Of a stretch of 22,404 bases of DNA, positions 6,399 through 13,911 are shown in pieces (position 1 is the first letter of the stretch; each line of letters begins with the position of its first letter). The notes below the pieces were generated by a model. That model made no database searches. It had not been told where the DNA came from and was given only the letters and a program-made list of their open reading frames with translations. The DNA lies in assembly GCA_045600065.1 (NCBI GenBank), contig JAZRXE010000011.1:1-22404 (forward strand). Direction: 5' to 3'. Origin of the DNA: RGIG2707 sp045600065 (GTDB lineage Bacteria > Bacillota > Clostridia > Peptostreptococcales > Anaerovoracaceae). Both the position numbers and the translations under genes were made by a program.

Positions 6399-7540
6399 GA
6401 CAGATACTTTGCCTTTCGACTTCGGATTATTATCCCATACCCACAAGAAAGCAGAATGTGATGAACAGGCTGACAGATGCGCAGGTGATCTATGTGGACC
6501 CTCCGGTAACGCTGATAGCCCCCTTTAAGGACAAGGCCGCAAAGGAAAAGCTCCATGCCCGCTTTGTCGATAATCCTCTGCCGCACATAAGTCACTACAG
6601 CCCCCCGGCTGTTTTGCCGTTTTATAACAAAAATCGCTTTATCAATGCCATAAACCAGAAGCGCATGGCGGGCTATCTGGCGCATCTGTGCCGGGAAAAC
6701 GGCTTTGGCAGGGATTTTACACTCTGGGTGTATTCACCCATGTATGCAGATGTTGTCGCCCCTCTGGCAGCAGCGCTCGGCATTGAACCGGCCTCTTTAT
6801 GGAAGCATACTGTATATGACTGCGTGGACAGACATTCAGCCTACCCCGGGCTCATAGACCCGGAGGTGGTGGATGAAATGGAAGAGGATCTGGCTGCTGC
6901 CTGCGGCTGCGTGTTCACCACGGCACAGGGTCTTTATGACAGGCTGAGCAGGCTCAACGACAACTGTCATCTTATCCCCAACGGGGCAGCCTACGAGCTG
7001 TTCTCCCGGACGGCGGAAATGGAAAAAGAGGGTGCTTCGCCTCATTTCGGCTTTGTGGGGATGCTGCAGGAATGCATAGATTATGATATTATCAGAGCTG
7101 TTGCGGAAAGCTTCCCCCAGGGCAGGGTGAGCCTTGTGGGCAAGAGCCTGCCGGGGGTAGACCTGAGTTCCATCAGGGATCTTCCCAATGTGGAGCTTAG
7201 GGGTCTGGTGCCTCAGGCCGAGCTTCCGGGTATTATCAAGGACTTCGATGTCTGTCTGAATGTTTTTGCCCAAAACGACTTGTCCAGGGATGTAAGCCCC
7301 CTGAAGTTCTACGAGTATCTGGCAACCGGCAAGCCCGTTGTCAGCACGCCCGTTCCTCTTCAGGTCAGGGATTACGCAGACTGTGTATATGTGGCAGAGG
7401 ATAAGGCCGATTTTATAGAAAAGTGCCGCCTGGCGCTTAAGGATACAGACCCTCGGAGAAGGGCTGCCCGAATGGAAAGGGCAAGGGCCTGCTCCTGGGA
7501 TGAAAGGGTCCGGATGATGATAGATATACTTGACCGCTGA
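6395..7540 (+). CDS. TuaH-like glycosyltransferase (GT-B fold)
   Basis: A 381-residue cytosolic glycosyltransferase resembling TuaH-type teichuronic-acid enzymes. The N-terminal half has DYYPIPTRKQ, LWVYSPMYAD and YDCVDRHSAYPG; the nucleotide-sugar half has HFGFVGMLQECIDYD, a GLVPQAELPGII segment and SPLKFYEYLATGKPVVST (301-318), whose acidic and lysine residues usually contact the donor. I place the start at 6395, where ATGA overlaps the preceding stop by 4 bases; an in-frame ATG at 6320 would add 25 very basic, unlikely residues. It is followed after 13 bases by the DUF4330 gene. It probably adds one sugar of the wall-polymer repeat; donor and linkage cannot be read from the sequence. Confidence 0.85.
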   Translation: MRQILCLSTSDYYPIPTRKQNVMNRLTDAQVIYVDPPVTLIAPFKDKAAKEKLHARFVDNPLPHISHYSPPAVLPFYNKNRFINAINQKRMAGYLAHLCRENGFGRDFTLWVYSPMYADVVAPLAAALGIEPASLWKHTVYDCVDRHSAYPGLIDPEVVDEMEEDLAAACGCVFTTAQGLYDRLSRLNDNCHLIPNGAAYELFSRTAEMEKEGASPHFGFVGMLQECIDYDIIRAVAESFPQGRVSLVGKSLPGVDLSSIRDLPNVELRGLVPQAELPGIIKDFDVCLNVFAQNDLSRDVSPLKFYEYLATGKPVVSTPVPLQVRDYADCVYVAEDKADFIEKCRLALKDTDPRRRAARMERARACSWDERVRMMIDILDR

Positions 7541-7553
7541 TATTGGAGGATTT

Positions 7554-8096
7554 ATGAAGATCGTAAACGAAAAAGGAAAGCTGTTTGGCATCATAAACAT
7601 AGTGGATTTGCTGGTCCTGCTGATAGCCGCAGCTCTGGTCCTTGCGGTGGGCAGCAGCCTGCTTCAGGACAGAGTGACAGAGGTGGTTTCCCAGAAGGAG
7701 GATTTCTGGTTCGAGGTAGAGATCATAGGCTCAACCTCCAGACTCTACAACGAAATCGAAAGGGTGGGGGTAACAGGCAAGAATCTGGTAGCCGGAAACG
7801 CTTATCAGAATGCCACCATCGAGGCCGTCTGGTACGAGGACTACAGGCTACAGACCACAGACGATCAGGGAAATATCATCTATAACATAGATCCCACCAA
7901 AAAGAGCGTAGTCCTGCTGATACATACCCAGCTGGCTCCAGAGACAGCAACGCCGTCTGTAGCTAACCAGGATGTAAGGGTGGGCCGCACCTTTATAGTA
8001 AAGACCCAGACCATCGAATCCACGGGAACCATCAGATATGCCCAGTTCGGTGAATATACCAATACCATTCCCGAGGACGCGGAGACTGCCGAATAA
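7554..8096 (+). CDS. DUF4330 single-pass membrane protein
   Basis: A 180-residue protein matching the DUF4330 pattern: MKIVNEKGKLFGIINIVDLL followed by a transmembrane helix at about 15-36 and an extracytoplasmic beta-rich domain (FWFEVEIIGSTSRLYNEIE; a threonine-rich end with TRTFIVK-like strand VGRTFIVKTQ). No enzyme motif is visible. The start at 7554 is fixed by a clean GGAGGA ribosome binding site at 7545-7550; an in-frame ATG at 7530 inside the previous gene lacks one. It sits between a glycosyltransferase and the ligase-like membrane protein, 4 bases before the latter. Its topology, a short cytosolic tail and an outside domain, would suit a subunit or chaperone of the polymer assembly machinery; that role is inference. 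Confidence 0.85.
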   Translation: MKIVNEKGKLFGIINIVDLLVLLIAAALVLAVGSSLLQDRVTEVVSQKEDFWFEVEIIGSTSRLYNEIERVGVTGKNLVAGNAYQNATIEAVWYEDYRLQTTDDQGNIIYNIDPTKKSVVLLIHTQLAPETATPSVANQDVRVGRTFIVKTQTIESTGTIRYAQFGEYTNTIPEDAETAE

Positions 8097-8100
8097 GAAG

Positions 8101-9735
8101 ATGGAAATACTCAGAAACAGTGTTTTTGTCAATTTGATATGCAGAGCTGCCATGAGCTTTTACAGAGCCTGGCCGGACAGCCTTACTGCGGCTTTTTTAC
8201 GCAGCTTTTCGGATGCTTACGAATATTCCCGCACCAAAGTCCTGTGGGATGGCTTCGCTGCCGGAGGCGACTGTGCGGAATTTTCCGTGTATCAGAGCTT
8301 TCTGAACAGGGCTGATGCCTTGGTCAAATGGTTCGGAAAAGCCCTTGAAAACAGCCTTCTGTATAAGCTGCTTACCGCCCTGAAGGATTGCTATCTGAGG
8401 CTGAGCAGCGGAAGTCTGGTGCTGGGCGCGGTAAACCGTGTCGGTCTCAGGCGCTGGCTGTTTGTTGCCTTTGCCCTTTATCTTCCCATAGAGTATACAT
8501 TGAGGGATGTGCTGCATCTTGGTATAGCCTCCTTGTGGGAGGAGGCCTTCATAGCCGCAGCCCTGCTGCTGGTGCTCTGGAGAGGTGCGCTTGATCAGGA
8601 TCACGGAGCAATAAAAAGGGCCAGCACGGTAGAGGTATCCATGCTGCTGTTCATGTGCGTGGGCCTGGTGCTCATGCTGCTGAACATGCCTTATCCTTCC
8701 ATAGCTCTGGCGGGCTACAGAGCCCAGGTGGAATACATGGTATGGTTCTTCCTGATACTCAGGCTCATAGACAGCCCGCAGGATGCAAAGTTCTTGATAT
8801 ATGCCTTTACCGGAGTTGTATTTATTATGTCTCTGCACGGTATATATCAGTATATAATAGCCGTTCCCATCCCCGCGGGCTGGGTGAGCTCAACAGAGAT
8901 AGCGGTGAGGACCAGAGTGTTCTCCATAACCGGAAGCCCCAATATCTTCGGCAGCATGCTGATCTTTGCGGCACCGGTCACGGCGTCTCTGATGTACTAT
9001 GCGGAAAAGCCCCTGCATAAGCTTCTGTTCCTTTGCGCGACGGGAATATTCTGTCTCTGCGATCTGTTCACCTTCTCCAAGGGCTCCTGGATAGGTCTGG
9101 TGCTTGCGGTGGTGATATTTGCCATGTTCGCAGACAAGAGGCTGCTGGCTTTGATGGGAGCAGCCGCCAGCGCCGTGCTTGTGGCCTTTCCGTCGGTCAC
9201 GAACAGGATCACTTATCTGTTTACCAGTGATTACGCGGAAAGATCTGCTCTTGCAGGCAGGACCATGCGCTGGGAGACCGGCATGAAGCTCCTGAAGGAG
9301 AACAACCCGGCTCTGGGCTTCGGTCTCGGACGCTTCGGCGGAGCCGTGGCGATGAATAATCAGGTGCTCGATAAAACCGAGACCTTCTCGTATTTTTATA
9401 TGGACAACTATTACCTGAAGACCCTTGTGGAAATGGGCTATGTGGGACTGTTCTTCTATCTGGTGCTGCTGCTTAGCCTTGTGGTCCTCGGCTTCAGGGC
9501 CTGCGCCAAGGGCAGCCGCGATACGGACCGCGGCATTGATCCCCTGTTCAGGAATGTTCATAACGACAAGCTTATATGCGTGGGAGCCTTCAGCGGACTT
9601 TGCGCCGTGCTGGCTCACTGCTATTACGAAAATATATTCGAGGAGCCTTACATGATGGCCTATTTCTGGGGCATCAGCGCGGCTCTGATGTATCTCGGTT
9701 TCTTTGCAGACCGTAAGAAAGGGGAACAACAATGA
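8101..9735 (+). CDS. O-antigen ligase/polymerase family (Wzy_C-like) membrane protein
   Basis: A 544-residue polytopic membrane protein with roughly ten to twelve hydrophobic spans. The family signature RVFSITGSPNIFGS (272-285) and the large outside loop with RTMRWETGMKLL (387-398) followed by GFGLGRFGG near 407 are typical of Wzy_C/WaaL-type enzymes, which polymerise lipid-linked repeats or transfer the finished glycan to an acceptor on the outer face of the membrane. The first 115 or so residues are an unusual soluble extension before the first span (LRRWLFVAFALYL). The start at 8101 follows the DUF4330 stop by 4 bases; an ATG at 8038 would overlap that gene by 59 bases. The ribosome binding site is weak (AAGAAG), suggesting coupled translation. 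It ends in a 4-base ATGA overlap with the dehydrogenase gene. Ligase versus polymerase cannot be decided. Confidence 0.85.
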   Translation: MEILRNSVFVNLICRAAMSFYRAWPDSLTAAFLRSFSDAYEYSRTKVLWDGFAAGGDCAEFSVYQSFLNRADALVKWFGKALENSLLYKLLTALKDCYLRLSSGSLVLGAVNRVGLRRWLFVAFALYLPIEYTLRDVLHLGIASLWEEAFIAAALLLVLWRGALDQDHGAIKRASTVEVSMLLFMCVGLVLMLLNMPYPSIALAGYRAQVEYMVWFFLILRLIDSPQDAKFLIYAFTGVVFIMSLHGIYQYIIAVPIPAGWVSSTEIAVRTRVFSITGSPNIFGSMLIFAAPVTASLMYYAEKPLHKLLFLCATGIFCLCDLFTFSKGSWIGLVLAVVIFAMFADKRLLALMGAAASAVLVAFPSVTNRITYLFTSDYAERSALAGRTMRWETGMKLLKENNPALGFGLGRFGGAVAMNNQVLDKTETFSYFYMDNYYLKTLVEMGYVGLFFYLVLLLSLVVLGFRACAKGSRDTDRGIDPLFRNVHNDKLICVGAFSGLCAVLAHCYYENIFEEPYMMAYFWGISAALMYLGFFADRKKGEQQ

Positions 9736-10991
9736 AGCTTTGTGTTATAGGATTAGGATATATAGGACTTCCCACCGCTGCCATGTTCGCCAATGCGGGT
9801 ATCGATGTGGTGGGCATCGATACCAAGCCTCAGGTGGTGGATGCTCTCAACAGGGGAGAGGTCCTGATAGAGGAAAACGGACTGTCTGATTTCATCAGGA
9901 CTGTGACAGCAGGGGGCAAGCTCACTGCTTCCACTCAGATCTGCCCCGCGGATGCTTTCATCATCGCCGTGCCTACTCCCATTACAGAGGAAAAGAAGGC
10001 TGACATGCGCTTTGTGGAAAGCGCCTGCAGATCGATCGCTACTGTTCTTAAAAAGGGAGATCTGGTGATCCTGGAATCCACTTCTCCTATAGGCACCGTA
10101 GACAGTCTGATTCAGCCTCTGCTGGAGGAGCTAACAGGGCTTAAGGCCGGAAAAGACTTCAGCCTCGGTCACTCGCCCGAAAGGGTGATACCAGGAAACA
10201 TACTCTACGAGCTTGTGAACAACCACAGGGTCGCAGGAGGCATAGACGAAAACAGCTCACACAGGATAAAGGAGCTTTACATGAGCTTTGTAAAGGGCGA
10301 GATCTACGAGACCGACGCCCGCACCGCCGAGCTGTGCAAGCTTTCAGAAAATACCTTCAGAGATGTGAACATTGCCTTTGCCAACGAGCTTGCAATGATA
10401 TGCGAGGCTCAGGGCATCAATTTCTGGACTCTCAGAGAGCTTTGCAACAAGCATCCCAGGGTCAATATCCACCAGGCAGGCCCGGGAGTAGGCGGCCACT
10501 GCATAGCCGTGGATCCCTGGTTCATAGTGGAAAAGGAGCCTGAAAAGGCGCGCATTATCGGCCTTTCCAGAAGGACCAACGACAGCATGCCCGGCTATAC
10601 CGCAAAACGCATCACAGCCATCCTGGAGGCCTCGGGCCTTGAGCCCAGAGGCTCCAGGATCGCCATTCTGGGCATTACCTACAAGCCCGATGTGGACGAC
10701 ATGAGGGAAAGCCCCATACTCTATCTTATGGACGAGCTTAAGTCCATGGGCTGTATTGTGTCCGTCCATGATCCCTTTGCAAAGTACGAAGGACTTGCTC
10801 CGAGCGTGGAGGCAGCCGCTTCCGGAGCCGATGTGATTGTCCTGGGAGTAAACCATAAGCAGTACAAGGACATTGACTTCGCTGCCCTTGCCGGGCTTGT
10901 ACGCACGGCAAATTACTTCGATACGAGAAGCTTCAGCGATGCCGCGGCTGTCAAGGCAGCAGGCTTCAACTACTACCTGTTGGGAAAATAG
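9732..10991 (+). CDS. wecC: UDP-N-acetyl-D-mannosamine dehydrogenase
   Basis: A 419-residue NAD-dependent nucleotide-sugar dehydrogenase that oxidises UDP-ManNAc at C6 in two steps to UDP-ManNAcA. The N-terminal Rossmann motif is GLGYIGLPTA (7-16). The substrate region has STSPIGTVDS, GHSPERVIPG (146-155) and KLSENTFRDVNIAFANE with the conserved K203 and N207. The catalytic cysteine is C257 in GVGGHCIAVDPWF, and the C-terminal domain carries GITYKPDVDDMRESP. HSPERVIPG and VGGHCIAVDPWF favour the ManNAc branch over UDP-glucose dehydrogenase. It overlaps the ligase gene by 4 bases and abuts the TagA gene with no gap. No UDP-GlcNAc 2-epimerase that would supply UDP-ManNAc is in the window, so that gene must lie elsewhere. 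Confidence 0.92.
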   Translation: MKLCVIGLGYIGLPTAAMFANAGIDVVGIDTKPQVVDALNRGEVLIEENGLSDFIRTVTAGGKLTASTQICPADAFIIAVPTPITEEKKADMRFVESACRSIATVLKKGDLVILESTSPIGTVDSLIQPLLEELTGLKAGKDFSLGHSPERVIPGNILYELVNNHRVAGGIDENSSHRIKELYMSFVKGEIYETDARTAELCKLSENTFRDVNIAFANELAMICEAQGINFWTLRELCNKHPRVNIHQAGPGVGGHCIAVDPWFIVEKEPEKARIIGLSRRTNDSMPGYTAKRITAILEASGLEPRGSRIAILGITYKPDVDDMRESPILYLMDELKSMGCIVSVHDPFAKYEGLAPSVEAAASGADVIVLGVNHKQYKDIDFAALAGLVRTANYFDTRSFSDAAAVKAAGFNYYLLGK

Positions 10992-11744
10992 ATGAGCATG
11001 CAGAATTACGGAAAACTCAATGTGCTGGGCACAAGAGTGGATGCTGTAGACAAAAAGCAATCCATGGAGGTCTTCGAGGAGCTTATGCAGCAGGACGGCT
11101 GCAGCATAGTGGTCACTCCCAATTCCGAGATAATCTTCAATGCAAACAGGCAGCCCAGGCTCAGGCATCTTATCAATCAGGCGGATTTTGTTCTGCCCGA
11201 CGGCATAGGGGTCGTTTACGCATCCAGAATACTTAAACATCCGCTGCCCGACAGGCTGACCGGGGTGGATTTTGCCTACGACGGTCTTAAGCTCTGCGCA
11301 CGGAACGGCTGGAGCGTTTTTATGCTGGGCGCCAGGCCCGGAATAGCCGAAAAGGCTGCGGAAAAGCTCAGGGAACAGATACCGGAGCTTGTTGTGGCAG
11401 GCTGCGCAGACGGCTATTTCAGGGATGCGGATGAGCCTTCCATAGTGGAGCAGATCAATTCCTCTGGCGCTAAGCTGCTGCTGGTTGCAATGGGCTCTCC
11501 CAGGCAGGAGCTTTTTATTGAAAAGCACAGACAGGAGCTGGGAGTGAATCTGGCAGTCGGCGTCGGAGGCAGCTTCGACGTATGGTCAGGCACCCTGAAG
11601 CGTGCCCCGAAGATCTTCATCGATCTGGGACTCGAATGGTTATACAGACTGGCCCAGGAACCCACGCGCATCAAGCGCATGGCAGTACTGCCGATCTTCA
11701 TAATAGATGTGTTCTTAACAAGGAGGCAAAATGCAGACAGCTGA
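10992..11744 (+). CDS. tagA: WecB/TagA/CpsF-family N-acetylmannosaminyltransferase
   Basis: A 250-residue GT26-family enzyme. TagA transfers ManNAc from UDP-ManNAc to undecaprenyl-PP-GlcNAc, an early step in linkage-unit or wall-polymer synthesis. Visible features: TPNSEIIFNANRQP, the acidic catalytic candidate D70 in VLPDGIGVV, GVDF, FMLGARPGIAEKAAEKL, and GSPRQELFIEKHR (Q172), ending with a basic tail LEWLYRLAQEPTRIKRM that in this family contacts the membrane. The ATG at 10992 follows the previous stop directly; an ATG at 10998 would remove two residues. The 3' end overlaps the transketolase gene by 14 bases. With the neighbouring dehydrogenase it places ManNAc chemistry at the centre of this operon. 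TagA function is family knowledge; acceptor is inferred. Confidence 0.9.
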   Translation: MSMQNYGKLNVLGTRVDAVDKKQSMEVFEELMQQDGCSIVVTPNSEIIFNANRQPRLRHLINQADFVLPDGIGVVYASRILKHPLPDRLTGVDFAYDGLKLCARNGWSVFMLGARPGIAEKAAEKLREQIPELVVAGCADGYFRDADEPSIVEQINSSGAKLLLVAMGSPRQELFIEKHRQELGVNLAVGVGGSFDVWSGTLKRAPKIFIDLGLEWLYRLAQEPTRIKRMAVLPIFIIDVFLTRRQNADS

Positions 11745-12549
11745 GTTAGAGGCTAAGGCCAGACAGATCCGTCAGGATATCATCAGAGAGATTGCGGCAG
11801 CCGGCTCCGGTCACCCGGGCGGCTCCCTTTCATGTGCGGATATACTGACAGCACTTTATTTTGATGTTATGAATATCGATCCCGGCAATCCCGGGGCAGA
11901 GGACAGAGACAGGTTCGTGCTTTCCAAGGGTCATGCGGCTCCCGCGCTGTATGCATGCCTTGCCGAAAGAGGATACTTCCCCACAGAAGAGCTTGTCACT
12001 CTCAGAAAGCTCGGCAGCAGGCTCCAGGGACATCCTTCCATGAAGAAGCTGCCCGGACTGGAAATGTCCACAGGATCTCTGGGCCAGGGCTTTTCCTGCG
12101 CGGTGGGCATGGCTCTTGCAGGCAGGCACGACGGCAGTCCCGCCAGAGTATATACGGCTCTCGGAGACGGAGAGCTGCAGGAGGGCCTGGTCTGGGAAGC
12201 TGCCATGGCAGCCGCTCACTATGGCCTGGACAATCTTTGCGCCGTGGTGGATCACAACGGACTTCAGATAGACGGACGCAACGACGATGTTATGAAGGTC
12301 AATCCCATAGATGAAAAGTTCAGGGCCTTCGGCTGGAACGTCATCTGCATCGACGGCCATGACATGGCTCAGATAACCGGGGCCTTCGCAAAAGCAAGGG
12401 CCTTCAGCGGCAAGCCTACCGTTATAGTGGCAGAGACCGTTAAGGGCAAGGGCGTAAGCTTTATGGAGGATCAGGCAGGCTGGCACGGCAAGGCACCTGA
12501 TGCCGGGCAGGCAGCTCAGGCACTGGAAGAGTTAGGAGGAGAGCAGTAA
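11731..12549 (+). CDS. Transketolase, N-terminal (TPP-binding) subunit
   Basis: A 272-residue half-enzyme corresponding to the thiamine-diphosphate pyrophosphate-binding domain of transketolase. Motifs: GSGHPGG with H28, LSKGHAAPALYA, the TPP/Mg motif beginning GDGELQEG at G145 and ending with N176 in VVDHNG, and ETVKGKGVSFME. With the next gene it should move two-carbon ketol units between sugar phosphates in the non-oxidative pentose phosphate pathway, in the cytosol. The ATG at 11731 lies inside the end of tagA (14-base overlap) behind a strong AGGAGG ribosome binding site. Its stop shares one base with the next start. Splitting transketolase in two is common in Firmicutes and archaea, but its place at the end of a wall operon is noteworthy. 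It may supply sugar precursors or simply share the promoter. Confidence 0.93.
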   Translation: MQTAELEAKARQIRQDIIREIAAAGSGHPGGSLSCADILTALYFDVMNIDPGNPGAEDRDRFVLSKGHAAPALYACLAERGYFPTEELVTLRKLGSRLQGHPSMKKLPGLEMSTGSLGQGFSCAVGMALAGRHDGSPARVYTALGDGELQEGLVWEAAMAAAHYGLDNLCAVVDHNGLQIDGRNDDVMKVNPIDEKFRAFGWNVICIDGHDMAQITGAFAKARAFSGKPTVIVAETVKGKGVSFMEDQAGWHGKAPDAGQAAQALEELGGEQ

Positions 12550-13481
12550 TGGCAGATAAGATCGCAACAAGAGACAGCTACGGCAAGGCCCTCCTTGAGC
12601 TGGGCGCTTCCGATCCCAGGGTAGTGGTGCTGGATGCAGACCTTTCCGGCTCCACCAAGTCAGGCGTTTTCGCCAAGGCTTATCCGGACAGATTCTTCAA
12701 CGCAGGCATAGCAGAGTGCAATCTAATGGGTATGGCAGCCGGTATGGCAATGGCCGGAAAGATTGTATTTGCAAGTACATTCGCCATGTTTGCCAGCGGC
12801 AGGGCATACGAGATCATCAGAAACTCCATAGGCTACACCGGAGCCAATGTCAAGGTCTGCGCATCTCACGCAGGTCTGGCGGTAGGCGAGGACGGTGCCA
12901 GCCATCAGTGCATAGAGGACATAGCTCTTATGAGAGTGATCCCCGGCATGACAGTCATCGATCCCGCAGACGATGTATCCGCAAGAAAGCTCATCAAGGC
13001 TGCAGCAGCCTTTGATGGCCCCTGTTACATCAGGCTGGGTCGCTCCGGCGTTCCTGTGGTCTATTCAGAGGATCAGGATATCCGGATAGGCAAGGCCGTG
13101 ACCGTTAGGGAGGGCTCCGATATCACCGTCATAGCCTCCGGCAGCGTGCTGGCAAACGCCATGGAAGCCGCAGAGCAGCTGGCGGCAGAGGGCATCAGCG
13201 TCAGGGTAGTGGATATGCATACCATCAAGCCTCTGGATGAAGAAGCCGTCATCAGCGCCGCAAAGCAGACAAAGGGCATAGTCACCATCGAGGATCATTC
13301 CGTGATAGGCGGTCTGGGCTCCGCAGTGGCAGAGGTCCTGGCCTGCAAGTGCCCCGCAAGGCTTTCGATCATGGGCGTCAGAGACAGCTTCGGCGAATCA
13401 GGAAAGCCGGACGAGCTCTATGCAAAGTATGGCCTGACCGCAGCCGATGTGGTGAAGACTGTCAGGGAAATGCTCAGATAG
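12549..13481 (+). CDS. Transketolase, C-terminal subunit
   Basis: A 310-residue partner of the preceding subunit, holding the pyrimidine-binding and C-terminal regulatory-like domains. The catalytic glutamate that activates thiamine diphosphate is E56 in NAGIAECNLMGMAAGMA; further motifs are SHAGLAVGEDGASHQCIED, IRLGRSGVP and VVDMHTIKPLD. It needs the N-terminal subunit for activity. The ATG overlaps the upstream TAA by one base (TAATG), with AGGAGG a few bases ahead, so the two halves are made in step. No obvious terminator follows; 50 bases later a small membrane-protein gene begins. Confidence 0.93.
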   Translation: MADKIATRDSYGKALLELGASDPRVVVLDADLSGSTKSGVFAKAYPDRFFNAGIAECNLMGMAAGMAMAGKIVFASTFAMFASGRAYEIIRNSIGYTGANVKVCASHAGLAVGEDGASHQCIEDIALMRVIPGMTVIDPADDVSARKLIKAAAAFDGPCYIRLGRSGVPVVYSEDQDIRIGKAVTVREGSDITVIASGSVLANAMEAAEQLAAEGISVRVVDMHTIKPLDEEAVISAAKQTKGIVTIEDHSVIGGLGSAVAEVLACKCPARLSIMGVRDSFGESGKPDELYAKYGLTAADVVKTVREMLR

Positions 13482-13531
13482 CTCCGGGCACGTCTCAGAT
13501 TTGCATGAGGCTGTTGCCACGGGGAGTTTCA

Positions 13532-13861
13532 ATGGATTCTCAGGAAATCATCAAAAAACATTACGCTGAAAAAACGGCGGTATCCGATACTGTGACAATC
13601 GTCTGCCTGCTGGCAGCTTCCGTGCTGCTGCACAGCGTAATGATACCTTATATCAGCAAGACCTACGGACTGAGCGGAAGCGTTGGCGATACCACAGAGA
13701 TCAGCGATTATCTGCTGTCCGGGGCCAGCTGGTTCAGCACCAGCCTTTCCGGATACAGCATGCCTGATTATAAATGGTATCTGGTGCTCATGATAGCCTA
13801 TATGGTACAGACTGTTACCGAAGGCATAGTATCGCATCTGAATTACAGCACCGTTGATTAA
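13532..13861 (+). CDS. Small two-span membrane protein, unknown
   Basis: A 109-residue protein that I do not recognise. It has a charged N-terminus (MDSQEIIKKHYAEKTAVSD), a hydrophobic helix at about 20-41, a polar middle rich in Ser, Gly and Thr (42-80) and a second helix at about 82-97 (WYLVLMIAYMVQ). The start at 13532 is preceded by GGGGAG; longer in-frame versions from 13349 would run antisense-like through the transketolase gene and look non-coding. It lies 50 bases after the transketolase gene, so it may be the last gene of the operon. No enzymatic motif is seen. Confidence 0.7.
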   Translation: MDSQEIIKKHYAEKTAVSDTVTIVCLLAASVLLHSVMIPYISKTYGLSGSVGDTTEISDYLLSGASWFSTSLSGYSMPDYKWYLVLMIAYMVQTVTEGIVSHLNYSTVD

Positions 13862-13876
13862 TAAGAATGGTAAATA

Positions 13877-13905
13877 TTGACATTTCAGACGGTTGAATGT
13901 AAAAT
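13877..13905 (+). promoter_or_regulatory. Consensus promoter with start point on the ATG of the next gene
   Basis: TTGACA (13877-13882), exactly 17 bases, then TAAAAT (13900-13905). The expected start of transcription, about 7 bases past the -10 box, falls on A13912, the first base of the next gene's ATG. There is no ribosome binding site in between. Confidence 0.75.
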
Positions 13906-13911
13906 ATTGCC

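Noticed and set aside
8038..8100. A longer start for the ligase-like protein.
   Set aside because: It would overlap the DUF4330 gene by 59 bases with a proline- and arginine-rich lead that does not look like protein; 8101 fits operon spacing.
13482..13531. A possible terminator after the transketolase genes.
   Set aside because: Only a broken stem (CTCCGGGCA against TGCCACGGGGAG) with bulges and no T-run is seen.
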